Positions 1 through 8,963 of a stretch of 64,000 bases of DNA are shown piece by piece (position 1 is the first letter of the stretch; each line of letters starts with the position of its first letter). The stretch is from Gracilaria caudata. Its lineage: Eukaryota > Rhodophyta > Florideophyceae > Gracilariales > Gracilariaceae. The stretch is from NCBI GenBank assembly GCA_030374735.1, contig JASCIV010000005.1, forward strand, positions 41,933 through 105,932, in the 5' to 3' direction. Under the pieces are notes generated by a model that saw nothing but the letters and a program-made list of their open reading frames with translations, had not been told where the DNA came from and ran no database searches. Made by a program: the position numbers and the translations under genes.

Positions 1-1689
1 GGAAGCAGTTTACTCAACATCAAGTCCGTACATATCGGTAAGTCCAGGTGTGCAGGACCTACCGGCAAGAATCAATACGCTATCAAATGTGTCGTCCCTG
101 GTATCACCGGCACGTACGAGGTGTATGTCAGAACTGCCGTGGGTGTATCCAACTCCGTACCGCTTACTATCTCCGTCGGTTCATTCGGAAGCAAGTTTGG
201 TTCTGAGGGTAACGGCGTTGGGCCGGTAGGCTACTTCCAGCCAGTGCGATTCAGAAACGACGTCTTGAAGAGGAACGGTAAGGTGTTCAATGTGCCTCAG
301 CTTACTGCCATTACTTATGGTCCAGACAACCAGTACTACATCGGAAGTCTTGGCGGCTTTGTCCATGTGGTTAGAACCGACCTTGGAAATCAAGTGAAGG
401 GCTACTGCAAGTCTGAAAGAGTGGGCAAGTCTAGAAGTGTACTCGGCGTTGCGTTCAACCCCGCGGAGAACGACAGAGTCAGGCTTTATGCTTCCACGAG
501 TGTGCTGTACTGGGGCACCAAAAAGCTTCTTCCATTCACTCGAGGCTGGCACAACGGCGAGATCATTGCCATGCAGAAGTCCAAGAAGTGTCTCACGCGC
601 GTCCAGACCGTGATTAGCGGCTTGCCGGTTTCTAATTATGACCATTCCGTGAACGGTCTTGCCTTCGATATGGGTGGAAATCTTCTCATTTCCATTGGTG
701 GTGGCACCAACGCTGGTGTGAGCAAGAAAGGAGACCCGTTAGGAGGTGTGCCGGACTCGCCGTTGTCGGGCGCGGTGCTTTGGGCCCCGATCTTGAAGAG
801 GAACTACAACGGAAAAATTGGCTACAATCAGTACTTTGACCCAGGCAGGGCAAACAAGGTTCGCGGCGACGTTCACGTGTATTCGTCGGGTCTGAGAAAC
901 TCGTTCTCCAATGTGGCGCATTCCAACGGTCACATTTATGCCACTGACAACGGTGCCAATGCCAAGTTTGGCTCGCGTAGTACTGGATGCCACAGCGAAG
1001 GTGGGATTGCTACTGAACCTGATACGCTCAAGATGCTGAAGAGAGGCGGATTCTATGGGTACTCTAACAGGAACCGTGGACGATATGATCGCCGACAATG
1101 CAGACACCGTTCGCCGCATACGAACGAAGGTGGATTCGACAAGCCTATTGCCAGGATGGAATCCAGTACCACCGGTCTACTGGAGTACACTGCGAACACT
1201 TTCGGTGCGCAGATGAGGGGTGACTTGCTGGCTACCAAATTTGCTGTTTCTGGAAACGGAAAGGTTTATAGGATTCAGCTGAATGGAGCTGGTAAGGTGA
1301 AGTCGATGTTCAACCTTGCGTTCCATTCTGGGCTTTCGGCGGCCATGTCGCCGGCCGGTGGTCTGGTGATGCCCAGAGTGTACCAAGGCAAGATTGCTGT
1401 TCTGCTTGCCAACGAGAAGAACCCTGGTCGTATGGTGGTGACAAGCGTGAACCCGTTCCGCGGCCCCAAGCGCGGAGGCGGCAAGATCACGATCACAGGA
1501 TGGAACCTCAAACCTCCTCTGAGCATCACGGTGGGCGGAAAGGCTTGTAAGAACGTGGGCGAATACATGGGAGGTCGAAGCGTGAGCTGCAATGTTCCCA
1601 GGGGCTCTGGCAGGGCTGCTGTGGTGGTGAAGCGTTTCGGCAAGCAATCGAAGAGCTTTGGCTATGAGTATATATACATGAAGGTTTAG
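1..1689 (+). CDS. TIG / glucose-sorbosone-dehydrogenase-like secreted protein (5' partial)
   Basis: The frame is open from the first base of the window, so this is the last 562 residues of a longer gene; the ATG lies outside. The first ~57 residues look like the end of an IPT/TIG immunoglobulin-like fold. Residues ~70-470 resemble the glucose/sorbosone dehydrogenase beta-propeller family, with blade-like stretches such as YGPDNQYYIGSLGG, LLISIGGG, IYATDNGAN and DLLATKFAVSGNGKVYRI. The last ~80 residues are another TIG domain (VNPFRGPKRGGGKITITGWN) with paired cysteines. Propellers of this family are usually extracellular, and the TIG domains fit an extracellular or wall location. I cannot assign a substrate or show PQQ binding. 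The family call is fairly firm; catalytic activity is inference. The TAG stop is at 1687-1689. Confidence 0.75.
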   Translation, partial: GSSLLNIKSVHIGKSRCAGPTGKNQYAIKCVVPGITGTYEVYVRTAVGVSNSVPLTISVGSFGSKFGSEGNGVGPVGYFQPVRFRNDVLKRNGKVFNVPQLTAITYGPDNQYYIGSLGGFVHVVRTDLGNQVKGYCKSERVGKSRSVLGVAFNPAENDRVRLYASTSVLYWGTKKLLPFTRGWHNGEIIAMQKSKKCLTRVQTVISGLPVSNYDHSVNGLAFDMGGNLLISIGGGTNAGVSKKGDPLGGVPDSPLSGAVLWAPILKRNYNGKIGYNQYFDPGRANKVRGDVHVYSSGLRNSFSNVAHSNGHIYATDNGANAKFGSRSTGCHSEGGIATEPDTLKMLKRGGFYGYSNRNRGRYDRRQCRHRSPHTNEGGFDKPIARMESSTTGLLEYTANTFGAQMRGDLLATKFAVSGNGKVYRIQLNGAGKVKSMFNLAFHSGLSAAMSPAGGLVMPRVYQGKIAVLLANEKNPGRMVVTSVNPFRGPKRGGGKITITGWNLKPPLSITVGGKACKNVGEYMGGRSVSCNVPRGSGRAAVVVKRFGKQSKSFGYEYIYMKV

Positions 1690-2254
1690 GGAACGAGCAT
1701 TCACGAGGCCCTGTTCGTTTTTGCTTTGTGACGGAGCCTGGCTGTAGTTTAACGTTAGAATGTATCGGAGATGGATTCGTTCCATGCTCGAATGTATTGA
1801 CAGGACAATAACTTGCTAACATGTGCTAATTTTTGAAGATGAGATTTTCTAATTGTTGGCTGCTTTCTTTCCGAAGCAGCATGTAAAAGGCCACAAGCGA
1901 TGAGACTCTGTGGAAGGACGATCCTCTCGGGTGAAAGAAACAGCTATGCCTTACGTGGCCCGGCGCGCACTGCAAGCGCTTTGCTGCGCGTGCTCTTGAG
2001 GAGTATGCTTTTGCATGCCGGTTGCAAGTCGGGCCCAATCGCGGCCACGTCGGTGTCCCTGCGGCTTCTCGCGCAGAAGGAATGGAAACCGGCCTGTCCC
2101 ACGTGGGAGGTGCGGCTTTGCAGGCGTGATGCCTCACAAGGTGATGCATGATCATGCGCACGATGGCGGCCGTTAACGTGTCATCATATCATATCACATA
2201 TTGCGATGTGCTCGCGCACATGTGGCTCGCACAAGCGACGTGAACTCGTCCGGT
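1690..2254. other. Intergenic, no gene seen
   Basis: Spacer between the TIG/propeller gene and the promoter of the phosphate translocator gene. It holds only short overlapping frames on both strands without recognisable protein character. I see no RNA gene or repeat in it. Confidence 0.5.
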
Positions 2255-2360
2255 GTCATTGGCTCCCCGCGCACGCGTTGTATTTGCGCCAGATTTTCAC
2301 TTCACTTCTCGCCAATCAACGCGCGCCGCCTCCGAAACCCTTTCTATAAAGCGCCAATCA
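2255..2360 (+). promoter_or_regulatory. Candidate CCAAT/TATA promoter of the translocator gene
   Basis: An ATTGG (inverted CCAAT) lies near 2260, a CCAAT near 2312, TATAAA at 2345-2350 and another CCAAT just after it. The cluster is about 220 bp upstream of the translocator ATG at 2572. Order and spacing fit a eukaryotic RNA polymerase II promoter, but no transcription start can be read from sequence alone. Confidence 0.4.
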
Positions 2361-2571
2361 GCGCCCCAACACTGCCGCAGCTTACAGCGAACCATTACAC
2401 AACAATGGCGCATCACCACAGCGCCAGCTGCCACGCGGGGCGCGAGTCATTGCCGCATCGCGCGCAGCGCATCTCCACCCGCGCGCGCTGCAGCTGCCGT
2501 GGCTGCGCAGCGTGCGTGCGCCGCCTTCGTCGCGACGGCGCTGCGCTTGCGCTTGCTCTCAGTCCAGCATC

Positions 2572-4140
2572 ATGGCTGCCGCGTTTGTGTTCACCGCCTC
2601 GCCGCTCACTTCGTTCCCGTCGCCACGAAGCGTTGCCGTGCGCACCGCGCGGTTTACCGCTCCGCGTCGTCGACGGCATGTGCCCAGAGCGGCAGCTGTG
2701 GGCGCGGGCGCCGGCTCCGCACAGCCGTCTGAGCCGCGCCGGCCGGATGATCTTCATCTTCCCCGCAACGTCCCGTCGCAGCCAGGTGCGGAAGATGCTC
2801 AGCAACACGAGCAGGCGGAACAGGCAGACGATGCTGCTTCGGCGGAGCCGGATTCAGTGTCGGATGTGCTGTCGTTTGCACAGCTGTCTCAGCCGGCTAT
2901 TAGCATTGATCCGGTGAAGAAGGTGCCCACCTCTCTCATTGATGCTTCGGGCGCCTTGCAGATTGACGATGGTTCCCTGCAGGCAGTGCCTGTTCTGCCG
3001 CGTCGGCTGGTGTTGCGACGGAGGAAGCCTCTTGATATTGAATTCCTTAAGCGCCAGTTGCGGTCTGGATTTGACACCGGTGTCGGAGCCACCGTCGTGT
3101 TGATGCTTATGTTCGCCACTTGGTATTGGGCAAACACTGCCTTTAACGTGTACAACAAACAGGTGCTCAAGGTGTTCCCATATCCCCTCACCTGCACTGT
3201 GGTTCAATTCGCAGTTGCCGGCGCCGTTATGGCTGCTACCTGGCTTGTCCGGCTCAAGAAGCCTCCAAAGCTCAATTCGTTCTTGTTTAAGGCCGCTTTG
3301 CCGCTGGCATGTCTTCATGCCGCAGGTTTTTTGCTCACCAATATGTCACTGGGAAAAGTGTCCGTGGCGTTCACACACACAGTCAAGAGTACTGAACCGT
3401 TTTTCTCTGTTGCGCTTACGCCGTCAATTCTTGGAGATGTTCCCACCTGGGGTATTCTTGCCTCGCTGTTCCCAATTGTTGCGGGCGTCGCATTAGCCTC
3501 ATTGGCCGATGCCTCCTTCAATTGGATTGGATTTCTGGCCGCCATAGGCAGTAATCTGGCCTTGCAGGGTCGCAACATATTGTCAAAACGGCTAATGGAT
3601 GTTGGTGACAAAAACAGTAATGGAAACAAAAGAGTTCAAAAACCTATGTCAAGAGAAGAGGAAGATACGCTCATGTCTCTTGACAACGTCAACTTGTTTT
3701 CAACAATGTCCATCCTTGCATTTTTCGTATTGCTTCCCGTTAGTTTGTTATGGGAAGGAGTACCACTTTTTGGTGCGGCAATTGCACTACCAGCCGGTCT
3801 ACCTGTGGCGAATTTGTATACTATGCTTGTGTTGGGTGGAATCTGCAGATGTCTGGACGTTTTGACCAGTTATATGATTCTCAAACGGGTGAGCGCTGTC
3901 ACTCATTCGGTTGGAAATTGCGTGAAGAGGGCTGTTGTCATTGTTGCTTCAATCTTCTTCTTCAAGACTAAAGTGACTATACTCAGCATCGTCGGTACCA
4001 CAATGGCTCTTCTCGGCGTTCTGTTTTACTCGCTGATTGTTTCTGCGTGCAAGCAGAACAGCTTTGGGCCGGATTCACCATTCTGCAAGCCAATATATGA
4101 AATCGATGAATTAGAACTGACGGAAGGAGGTGGTATCTAG
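2572..4140 (+). CDS. Plastid triose-phosphate/phosphate translocator
   Basis: A 522-residue member of the plastid phosphate-translocator family, which exchanges phosphorylated C3/C5/C6 compounds for phosphate across the inner plastid envelope. I start at ATG 2572 because the open frame further upstream begins with GTG. The N-terminus (MAAAFVFTASPL) is a transit peptide with the early Phe typical of red algae. A ~170-residue leader precedes about ten hydrophobic helices. Family motifs are visible: WYWANTAFNVYNKQVL in the first helix, HTVKSTEPFFS (Lys272), QGRNILSKR (Arg334) and NCVKRAVVIVAS (Lys452-Arg453); the Lys-Arg pair corresponds to the one contacting phosphate in the solved Galdieria translocator. 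A hydrophilic loop of ~35 residues (DKNSNGNKRV onward) is inserted mid-protein. Which sugar phosphate is carried cannot be decided here. Confidence 0.9.
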   Translation: MAAAFVFTASPLTSFPSPRSVAVRTARFTAPRRRRHVPRAAAVGAGAGSAQPSEPRRPDDLHLPRNVPSQPGAEDAQQHEQAEQADDAASAEPDSVSDVLSFAQLSQPAISIDPVKKVPTSLIDASGALQIDDGSLQAVPVLPRRLVLRRRKPLDIEFLKRQLRSGFDTGVGATVVLMLMFATWYWANTAFNVYNKQVLKVFPYPLTCTVVQFAVAGAVMAATWLVRLKKPPKLNSFLFKAALPLACLHAAGFLLTNMSLGKVSVAFTHTVKSTEPFFSVALTPSILGDVPTWGILASLFPIVAGVALASLADASFNWIGFLAAIGSNLALQGRNILSKRLMDVGDKNSNGNKRVQKPMSREEEDTLMSLDNVNLFSTMSILAFFVLLPVSLLWEGVPLFGAAIALPAGLPVANLYTMLVLGGICRCLDVLTSYMILKRVSAVTHSVGNCVKRAVVIVASIFFFKTKVTILSIVGTTMALLGVLFYSLIVSACKQNSFGPDSPFCKPIYEIDELELTEGGGI

Positions 4141-5145
4141 ACCGGTTCTTAAGCCAACGAATACTCAATCTGTATTGTTTCGGATAGGTTTGTTTGGCAA
4201 AATGAGTTTTGTACAGCCTCTGAAGCACCGCCTATCACCTTCAGTAATTTGCTTCGATTGCCGACTGCCACTGTTTTTCCGCTTTGAGAAGCCTTACAGC
4301 TTGTACATTAAAATCACTGCGAGTAATAAAGCGAAGGATGTTTTGCGAAGTTCGTGAGAGAATGAGGAGTTTGGCAGTCTGTGGCTACGCAACCGCGGAG
4401 AAGCAGCGGCAAGATTGAGTGAAACAGCCCATCCGCATTTCAAAGTGATGACAGCGAATTGAGAACGTGCAAGTGGTAATCGTTCGAATACTAAATAGTG
4501 TTTGGCGTGTACGTAGTATGCGATGCGGGCATGACGGGTGGTTGTATGATTAACCAATAGTGATGGCATTTTGTCACAAGTTGCGCGTTAGAACTGAAGT
4601 GGCATATGAATAAGTAGTATGTGATGATTATGTGGTCCGCAACTATGGTCGCCTGAACTGGAGTTGAATAAAAACGAATCCGCAGGGATTGGTTTAAAGC
4701 AGGTGTCCACAAAATGTCTACGGTAAAGAGTTGAGACAAAAAGCGGCAGTAAACGCTTTACGACACAGATGCGACACAAGTGGGAAAGGGCTAGAAGGCT
4801 ACACAGAGGCGTGATTGTGCGGAAGCGGTAGACAGAGTACGCGACATAAGCTCTGCAGCACTCTTCTTCCCCACTCGAACTTGCGGTGGAGAGTGGTGCC
4901 TCATCGGCAGCAGTGCACTGAGCGCGCTCAAAGACGTAATCCATTTCTACAATGCACGATAAGCTTGTACAGTAGCGTTGCACCTTCGGGGTCTAACCCT
5001 CTTACCTTTGTACAGTACGCAATTCATGTGAATGGTGCGCGAAACAAAAGCGGGACGCGCCAATTTGGCGAATGAGCTCAACCACTGAGATCCAGCACGC
5101 CAGGTAGCATTCAAGACTTCGTTGTGCAGCCGAAGCAACAGTATT
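4141..5145. other. Intergenic, no gene seen
   Basis: About 1 kb between two convergent genes. It contains only short frames on both strands with no family motif or transit peptide, and is presumably 3' untranslated sequence plus spacer. Confidence 0.5.
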
Positions 5146-5505
5146 TCAATCGTCGAAATGCACCGGCGGGAGCGTACCAGGCTCACAACACTCTGGGCAG
5201 CATACCTTGCCCCTGCCCTCGCACACCTGACAGGTGCGCCAGTCGGTAGGCCCGTCAAGCTTGATGAACCCAAATGCGTTGCAGAGCGAGCAAGGCAGCG
5301 TCTCGGTGCCAAAGCAAGCGCCGCACTGCCCCGACGGAGAATCAGGCTCTAGCGGTGGAGAGCTGTCCAAGGGCGCTGGAGATCGCGCAGCACGCGGCTG
5401 CGAATTGGCGTGACAGACCGGTCGAGACCTGACAAGCAGCCCGCGGCGAGACGGGCGCGGGAATGGCGGCGAGTACGGCAAGAACGCCAGCTCGCGGCAA
5501 GACAT
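5146..5505 (-). CDS. Small plastid DnaJ-type zinc-finger protein
   Basis: A 119-residue protein starting at ATG 5505. The first ~45 residues are a plausible plastid transit peptide (MSCRELAFLPYS, rich in Pro/Arg/Ser, with an early Phe). The mature part carries four CxxC pairs at residues 61/64, 72/75, 92/95 and 103/106, including CQVCEGRG, the DnaJ cysteine-rich repeat. Small plastid proteins with only this zinc domain (BSD2- or PSA2-like) act as chaperones or thiol factors for Rubisco or photosystem assembly; a similar role here is inference. There is no J domain. It is transcribed away from the LSD1-like gene with only 95 bp between the two start codons, so they probably share a promoter. 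Confidence 0.75.
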   Translation of the reverse strand: MSCRELAFLPYSPPFPRPSRRGLLVRSRPVCHANSQPRAARSPAPLDSSPPLEPDSPSGQCGACFGTETLPCSLCNAFGFIKLDGPTDWRTCQVCEGRGKVCCPECCEPGTLPPVHFDD

Positions 5506-5600
5506 GCCAAACTAGCCGCTGCGGCGCAACCAACGCTGATGTACCCTTCGTCACTTCGAAAGTTCTCTCTCGTTGACAAACTCTGAGCTGCCGGCATGAA

Positions 5601-8600
5601 ATGAGCACGCGAAGATCTGCCTACGCCACTGCTTTCGACGTCTCACGTGTCCACGTTGATCCGCACACATCGTCACCAGCGCAAACGGCAGGCAGCAAAC
5701 GCGCGCATGGCGTGTTAGGCGCTTCCCCCTCGCCAGCCGCCACCCGCACACACAGCGGGGCATTGGGCAGTCCAACCATCGTCTCCCTCCCGCCGTCAAC
5801 CACAACCGCCCGGTCCTGTGTAGCGCCTCCTTGCGCAGCTCGCGCTCGCGATCTTCCGTCCATGTCGCCCGTCGCTTTGCCCCCCGCCGCCGCGCAGCCC
5901 GCGCCGCGAGTCATCATCGTCGGCGCCGGAGTGGCCGGCCTGTCGTGCGCACAGGAACTGGTCAGCTCCGCGCCGGACGTCGACGTCGTCGTGCTTGAGG
6001 CCAGAAATCGCGTCGGAGGGCGCATCTTCACGCACTGGCTCAACGTTGACGAACCTGCGGCTCCGTTGCATCAAGCCTCCCCGCCGCCTTCCGCTCTTTC
6101 CCCCACGCATCAGCCTGACCACGCGTCGGTTATCACCGCCGTCGCAGGCGCTTCGGACGCCGCCAGTCCTGTGGCCGCTCTTAGCAGTGCCTCCTCGCAG
6201 TTCAACGACGCTGCTCCGCTCAACCACGCCTCCCAGCATCCGTGGTATACGCCCGTGCATCTCAACCAAGACGGTACTCTTTCGCCTTCGTTCCCGCCTC
6301 CTAAAACTGCTCCGAGTGACTCGCAGCTCGACGGCGACTCCGCGCGCGCTTCACCGCACCGACACCCATTTATGGACCTCGTTAGCGGCGCAATCGAACC
6401 AGATCGAACATCACCCAATGGCTGTCCACGCTTGAGTGTTGACATTGGTGCCTCCATCATGCATGGATGCGCAGATGAAAACCAACTTGTCTTCAAGCGA
6501 GCCATACAGAGCCGTATTCGCGCACCCATTGTCGCTGGCGGCAGCTTCTACGAAAGCACCGAACATGCACTCTGGTATGACCACAAGACCGGTCAACGAA
6601 TCCCCACAGAGACCATCGTTGAAATGCATAACATATTTTTCATGGCCAGTCGTTATATGGCTGCTGTGGCTTCCCGAAGCGATGATGGCGCGGGTGATAT
6701 GCAGTCCATATTCGACTGCGGCGTTGAGTACGTGGCTGAGCATATGGACAATCGCAAGCTCACCCCCACAGAGTGCGCTGTCCTTAAGAAGATTTGTGCT
6801 AGAAGTATTGGTTATTGCTCCCCAATGTCTGACATGGCACTGATGCAGGCGAGTGCCGGTATGGAGAAGGCCGGAACAGATGCTCATATTGGAATACCAT
6901 ATGAAGAAGATGATCCCCCATTCCCAGGTGAGATTCCTCCCATGACTCAAGCCAGTATCAAAGCCCAAGCAGCTCGTTTCAATAGAGCTATTGCCGCAAC
7001 CCAGAAAATACCACTCAATATGATAGCAAGCAAGAAAGGCGGAGCTGGCGATCGAATCGTCTTAGATGGCTACACACCGTTTTTGATAGACCGTCTAAAA
7101 CAGGGCCTCCATATTCGTTTGAAACAATCTGTTTGTAGCGTAAGCAAGGCAGTCAAGCCTCGAATAGACCATGCACTTGCAATGGAGGAACCACACTCCT
7201 CAGCCCACGCCAACAGGCCTGCAAAGAGAGCGAGAACACATACTTTGTCGAACTGGGACGCCGATCCAGAGGTCGCTCAGAGAACCATTCTTGTAACCAC
7301 GCGATCTGGTGAGGTGTATCAAGGTGATTTTGTTGTCATTGCCATTCCTTTAGGCGTGTTGCGGAGCGAACATGAGGAGAGCTCGGTTTCATTTTCGCCT
7401 CCTTTGTCCATAGAGAAGCAAGAGGCTATTCGAGGCATGGGTATGGGTATTCACAACAAAGTAGTGTTGCGCTTTCGAGAGGAAGATATTTTTTGGCCTC
7501 CGAAGGTCCCTCAGCTAAATTGTCTAGATCCTCGATTTCAATTCTTCAACATGCATTGCTATGGAAAGACAGCTACCATCCTAGTACACGTCTTTTGCGA
7601 GAGTGGTTTCGCAAATGGTTTTTGGGACCTTACAGATGAGGGAGTGCTTGCCGAAGTGCTTGCAGTCCTGGGGGGTATGTTTTGTTCCCCGTCTGAAAAC
7701 GGTACCATCAAGCCGCAGACGAACACAACAGAGCAGGGATCACGAATTGCATCAAATGCGATTGCTAAGCGTCGTATTGCGCGGTTGCTTCATATATGTG
7801 AGAACTGTAGGCGACCTTTGGAGCCTACCAGTTCAGATGCAGATGCTCCAAAGATAAATCCCGTATCATGTCAAAACTGCGGATTTGTCGTACAGGAAGA
7901 CGATGCTCTAACTGCTAGTACGCGACCAGAGCGTATGACAAGATCAAGAGCAAACGAGATGCAACAGGACATCCAGCTTGAATCCAATGCGCCAACTGCA
8001 AACGAAGACGAGATCACTCCACCTCCAAAGCGATTCACATGGCAAACATTTCCGGCACCAGTGGAATACCTTGTCACAAGATGGGAAGTCGATCCGTTTG
8101 CTCTAGGATCATATTCGTACATGCCATGCGGTAGTGACTGGAACATGATAGATCATGTGGGTGCCCCTGAGCCCAGTGGGTTCATGAAACCATACATATT
8201 CTTTGCAGGAGAGCACTGTAGCGACATGGGCTGGCAATGTGTGCACGGTGCTTATGAGACTGGGATTCGGGCTGCGAAGCAGATTTTGGCTTGTCTCCGT
8301 GGCGAGTCATTAAATGAATCTCTGCATGATGCCAACAAACAAGGCAATTCAGTTGCAGATTCAGAGCTTGCCCAAGTCGGAGGAGCATCTGATTCCTTCT
8401 GGACCCCAGAGAGAGAAAAGGCCCTCACAAGGGCGTTGATAGGTTACTCTGATGTTTATGGTAACTTCGGTGATGTCATTGATGAAATCTCATATGCGTT
8501 GCAATCTTTTAAGAAGGAGCCCACTCAGCTGACAAGAGAAGAAATCCGAAAACTAATTCTCGAGCGGATAAACGAGAGGGTTGAAGAGCACGAACCGGAG

Positions 8601-8963
8601 GCCGTGGCGTTCATGAGATTCCACCGAGATGAGGAACGTCATCACATAGAGATTTTCCCAAAGCCCTTCCACGAAGTTTACAAGCGACCGAGACTCGTTG
8701 GGCTCAATGGAATGAAGTTGAAAGAACGGTATGCTGAAGATATTATTCGTGAACTGCGTAGTTACGCAAGGCCTGTGTTCGAAAACCAAATATCATACCG
8801 AGAAACGTTACGCAAGATTGCGTTGGTCATATACAAGAAGGACGGTGGTCTCATGACAAAGAGGTGCTTGTCCGAGTACTTACGGACCCAGGAGTTTGGT
8901 ACAGGACCTCAGAAAGAGCTTTTCCTAGCAAAATACTTGCCTGACATGCAGAATAAAGAATAG
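5601..8963 (+). CDS. LSD1-like FAD amine oxidase with inserted zinc ribbon
   Basis: A 1120-residue flavin amine oxidase of the histone-demethylase/polyamine-oxidase group. After a low-complexity leader the FAD fold begins at ~105 (IIVGAGVAGLSC, GxGxxG at 108-113; then LEARNRVGGRIF). Lys620 in GIHNKVVL matches the catalytic lysine of LSD1. The FAD-closing motif is YIFFAGEHCSDMGWQCVHGA. Two CxxC pairs (C733/C736 and C757/C760) form a zinc ribbon inside the oxidase, where relatives have none known to me. I see neither SWIRM nor Tower domain. Residues 934-1120 are a charged helical extension I do not recognise. The start is ATG 5601; an in-frame ATG at 5862 would remove 87 low-complexity residues. 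Oxidation of methyl-lysine in chromatin is likely; polyamine oxidation is the alternative. Confidence 0.85.
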   Translation: MSTRRSAYATAFDVSRVHVDPHTSSPAQTAGSKRAHGVLGASPSPAATRTHSGALGSPTIVSLPPSTTTARSCVAPPCAARARDLPSMSPVALPPAAAQPAPRVIIVGAGVAGLSCAQELVSSAPDVDVVVLEARNRVGGRIFTHWLNVDEPAAPLHQASPPPSALSPTHQPDHASVITAVAGASDAASPVAALSSASSQFNDAAPLNHASQHPWYTPVHLNQDGTLSPSFPPPKTAPSDSQLDGDSARASPHRHPFMDLVSGAIEPDRTSPNGCPRLSVDIGASIMHGCADENQLVFKRAIQSRIRAPIVAGGSFYESTEHALWYDHKTGQRIPTETIVEMHNIFFMASRYMAAVASRSDDGAGDMQSIFDCGVEYVAEHMDNRKLTPTECAVLKKICARSIGYCSPMSDMALMQASAGMEKAGTDAHIGIPYEEDDPPFPGEIPPMTQASIKAQAARFNRAIAATQKIPLNMIASKKGGAGDRIVLDGYTPFLIDRLKQGLHIRLKQSVCSVSKAVKPRIDHALAMEEPHSSAHANRPAKRARTHTLSNWDADPEVAQRTILVTTRSGEVYQGDFVVIAIPLGVLRSEHEESSVSFSPPLSIEKQEAIRGMGMGIHNKVVLRFREEDIFWPPKVPQLNCLDPRFQFFNMHCYGKTATILVHVFCESGFANGFWDLTDEGVLAEVLAVLGGMFCSPSENGTIKPQTNTTEQGSRIASNAIAKRRIARLLHICENCRRPLEPTSSDADAPKINPVSCQNCGFVVQEDDALTASTRPERMTRSRANEMQQDIQLESNAPTANEDEITPPPKRFTWQTFPAPVEYLVTRWEVDPFALGSYSYMPCGSDWNMIDHVGAPEPSGFMKPYIFFAGEHCSDMGWQCVHGAYETGIRAAKQILACLRGESLNESLHDANKQGNSVADSELAQVGGASDSFWTPEREKALTRALIGYSDVYGNFGDVIDEISYALQSFKKEPTQLTREEIRKLILERINERVEEHEPEAVAFMRFHRDEERHHIEIFPKPFHEVYKRPRLVGLNGMKLKERYAEDIIRELRSYARPVFENQISYRETLRKIALVIYKKDGGLMTKRCLSEYLRTQEFGTGPQKELFLAKYLPDMQNKE

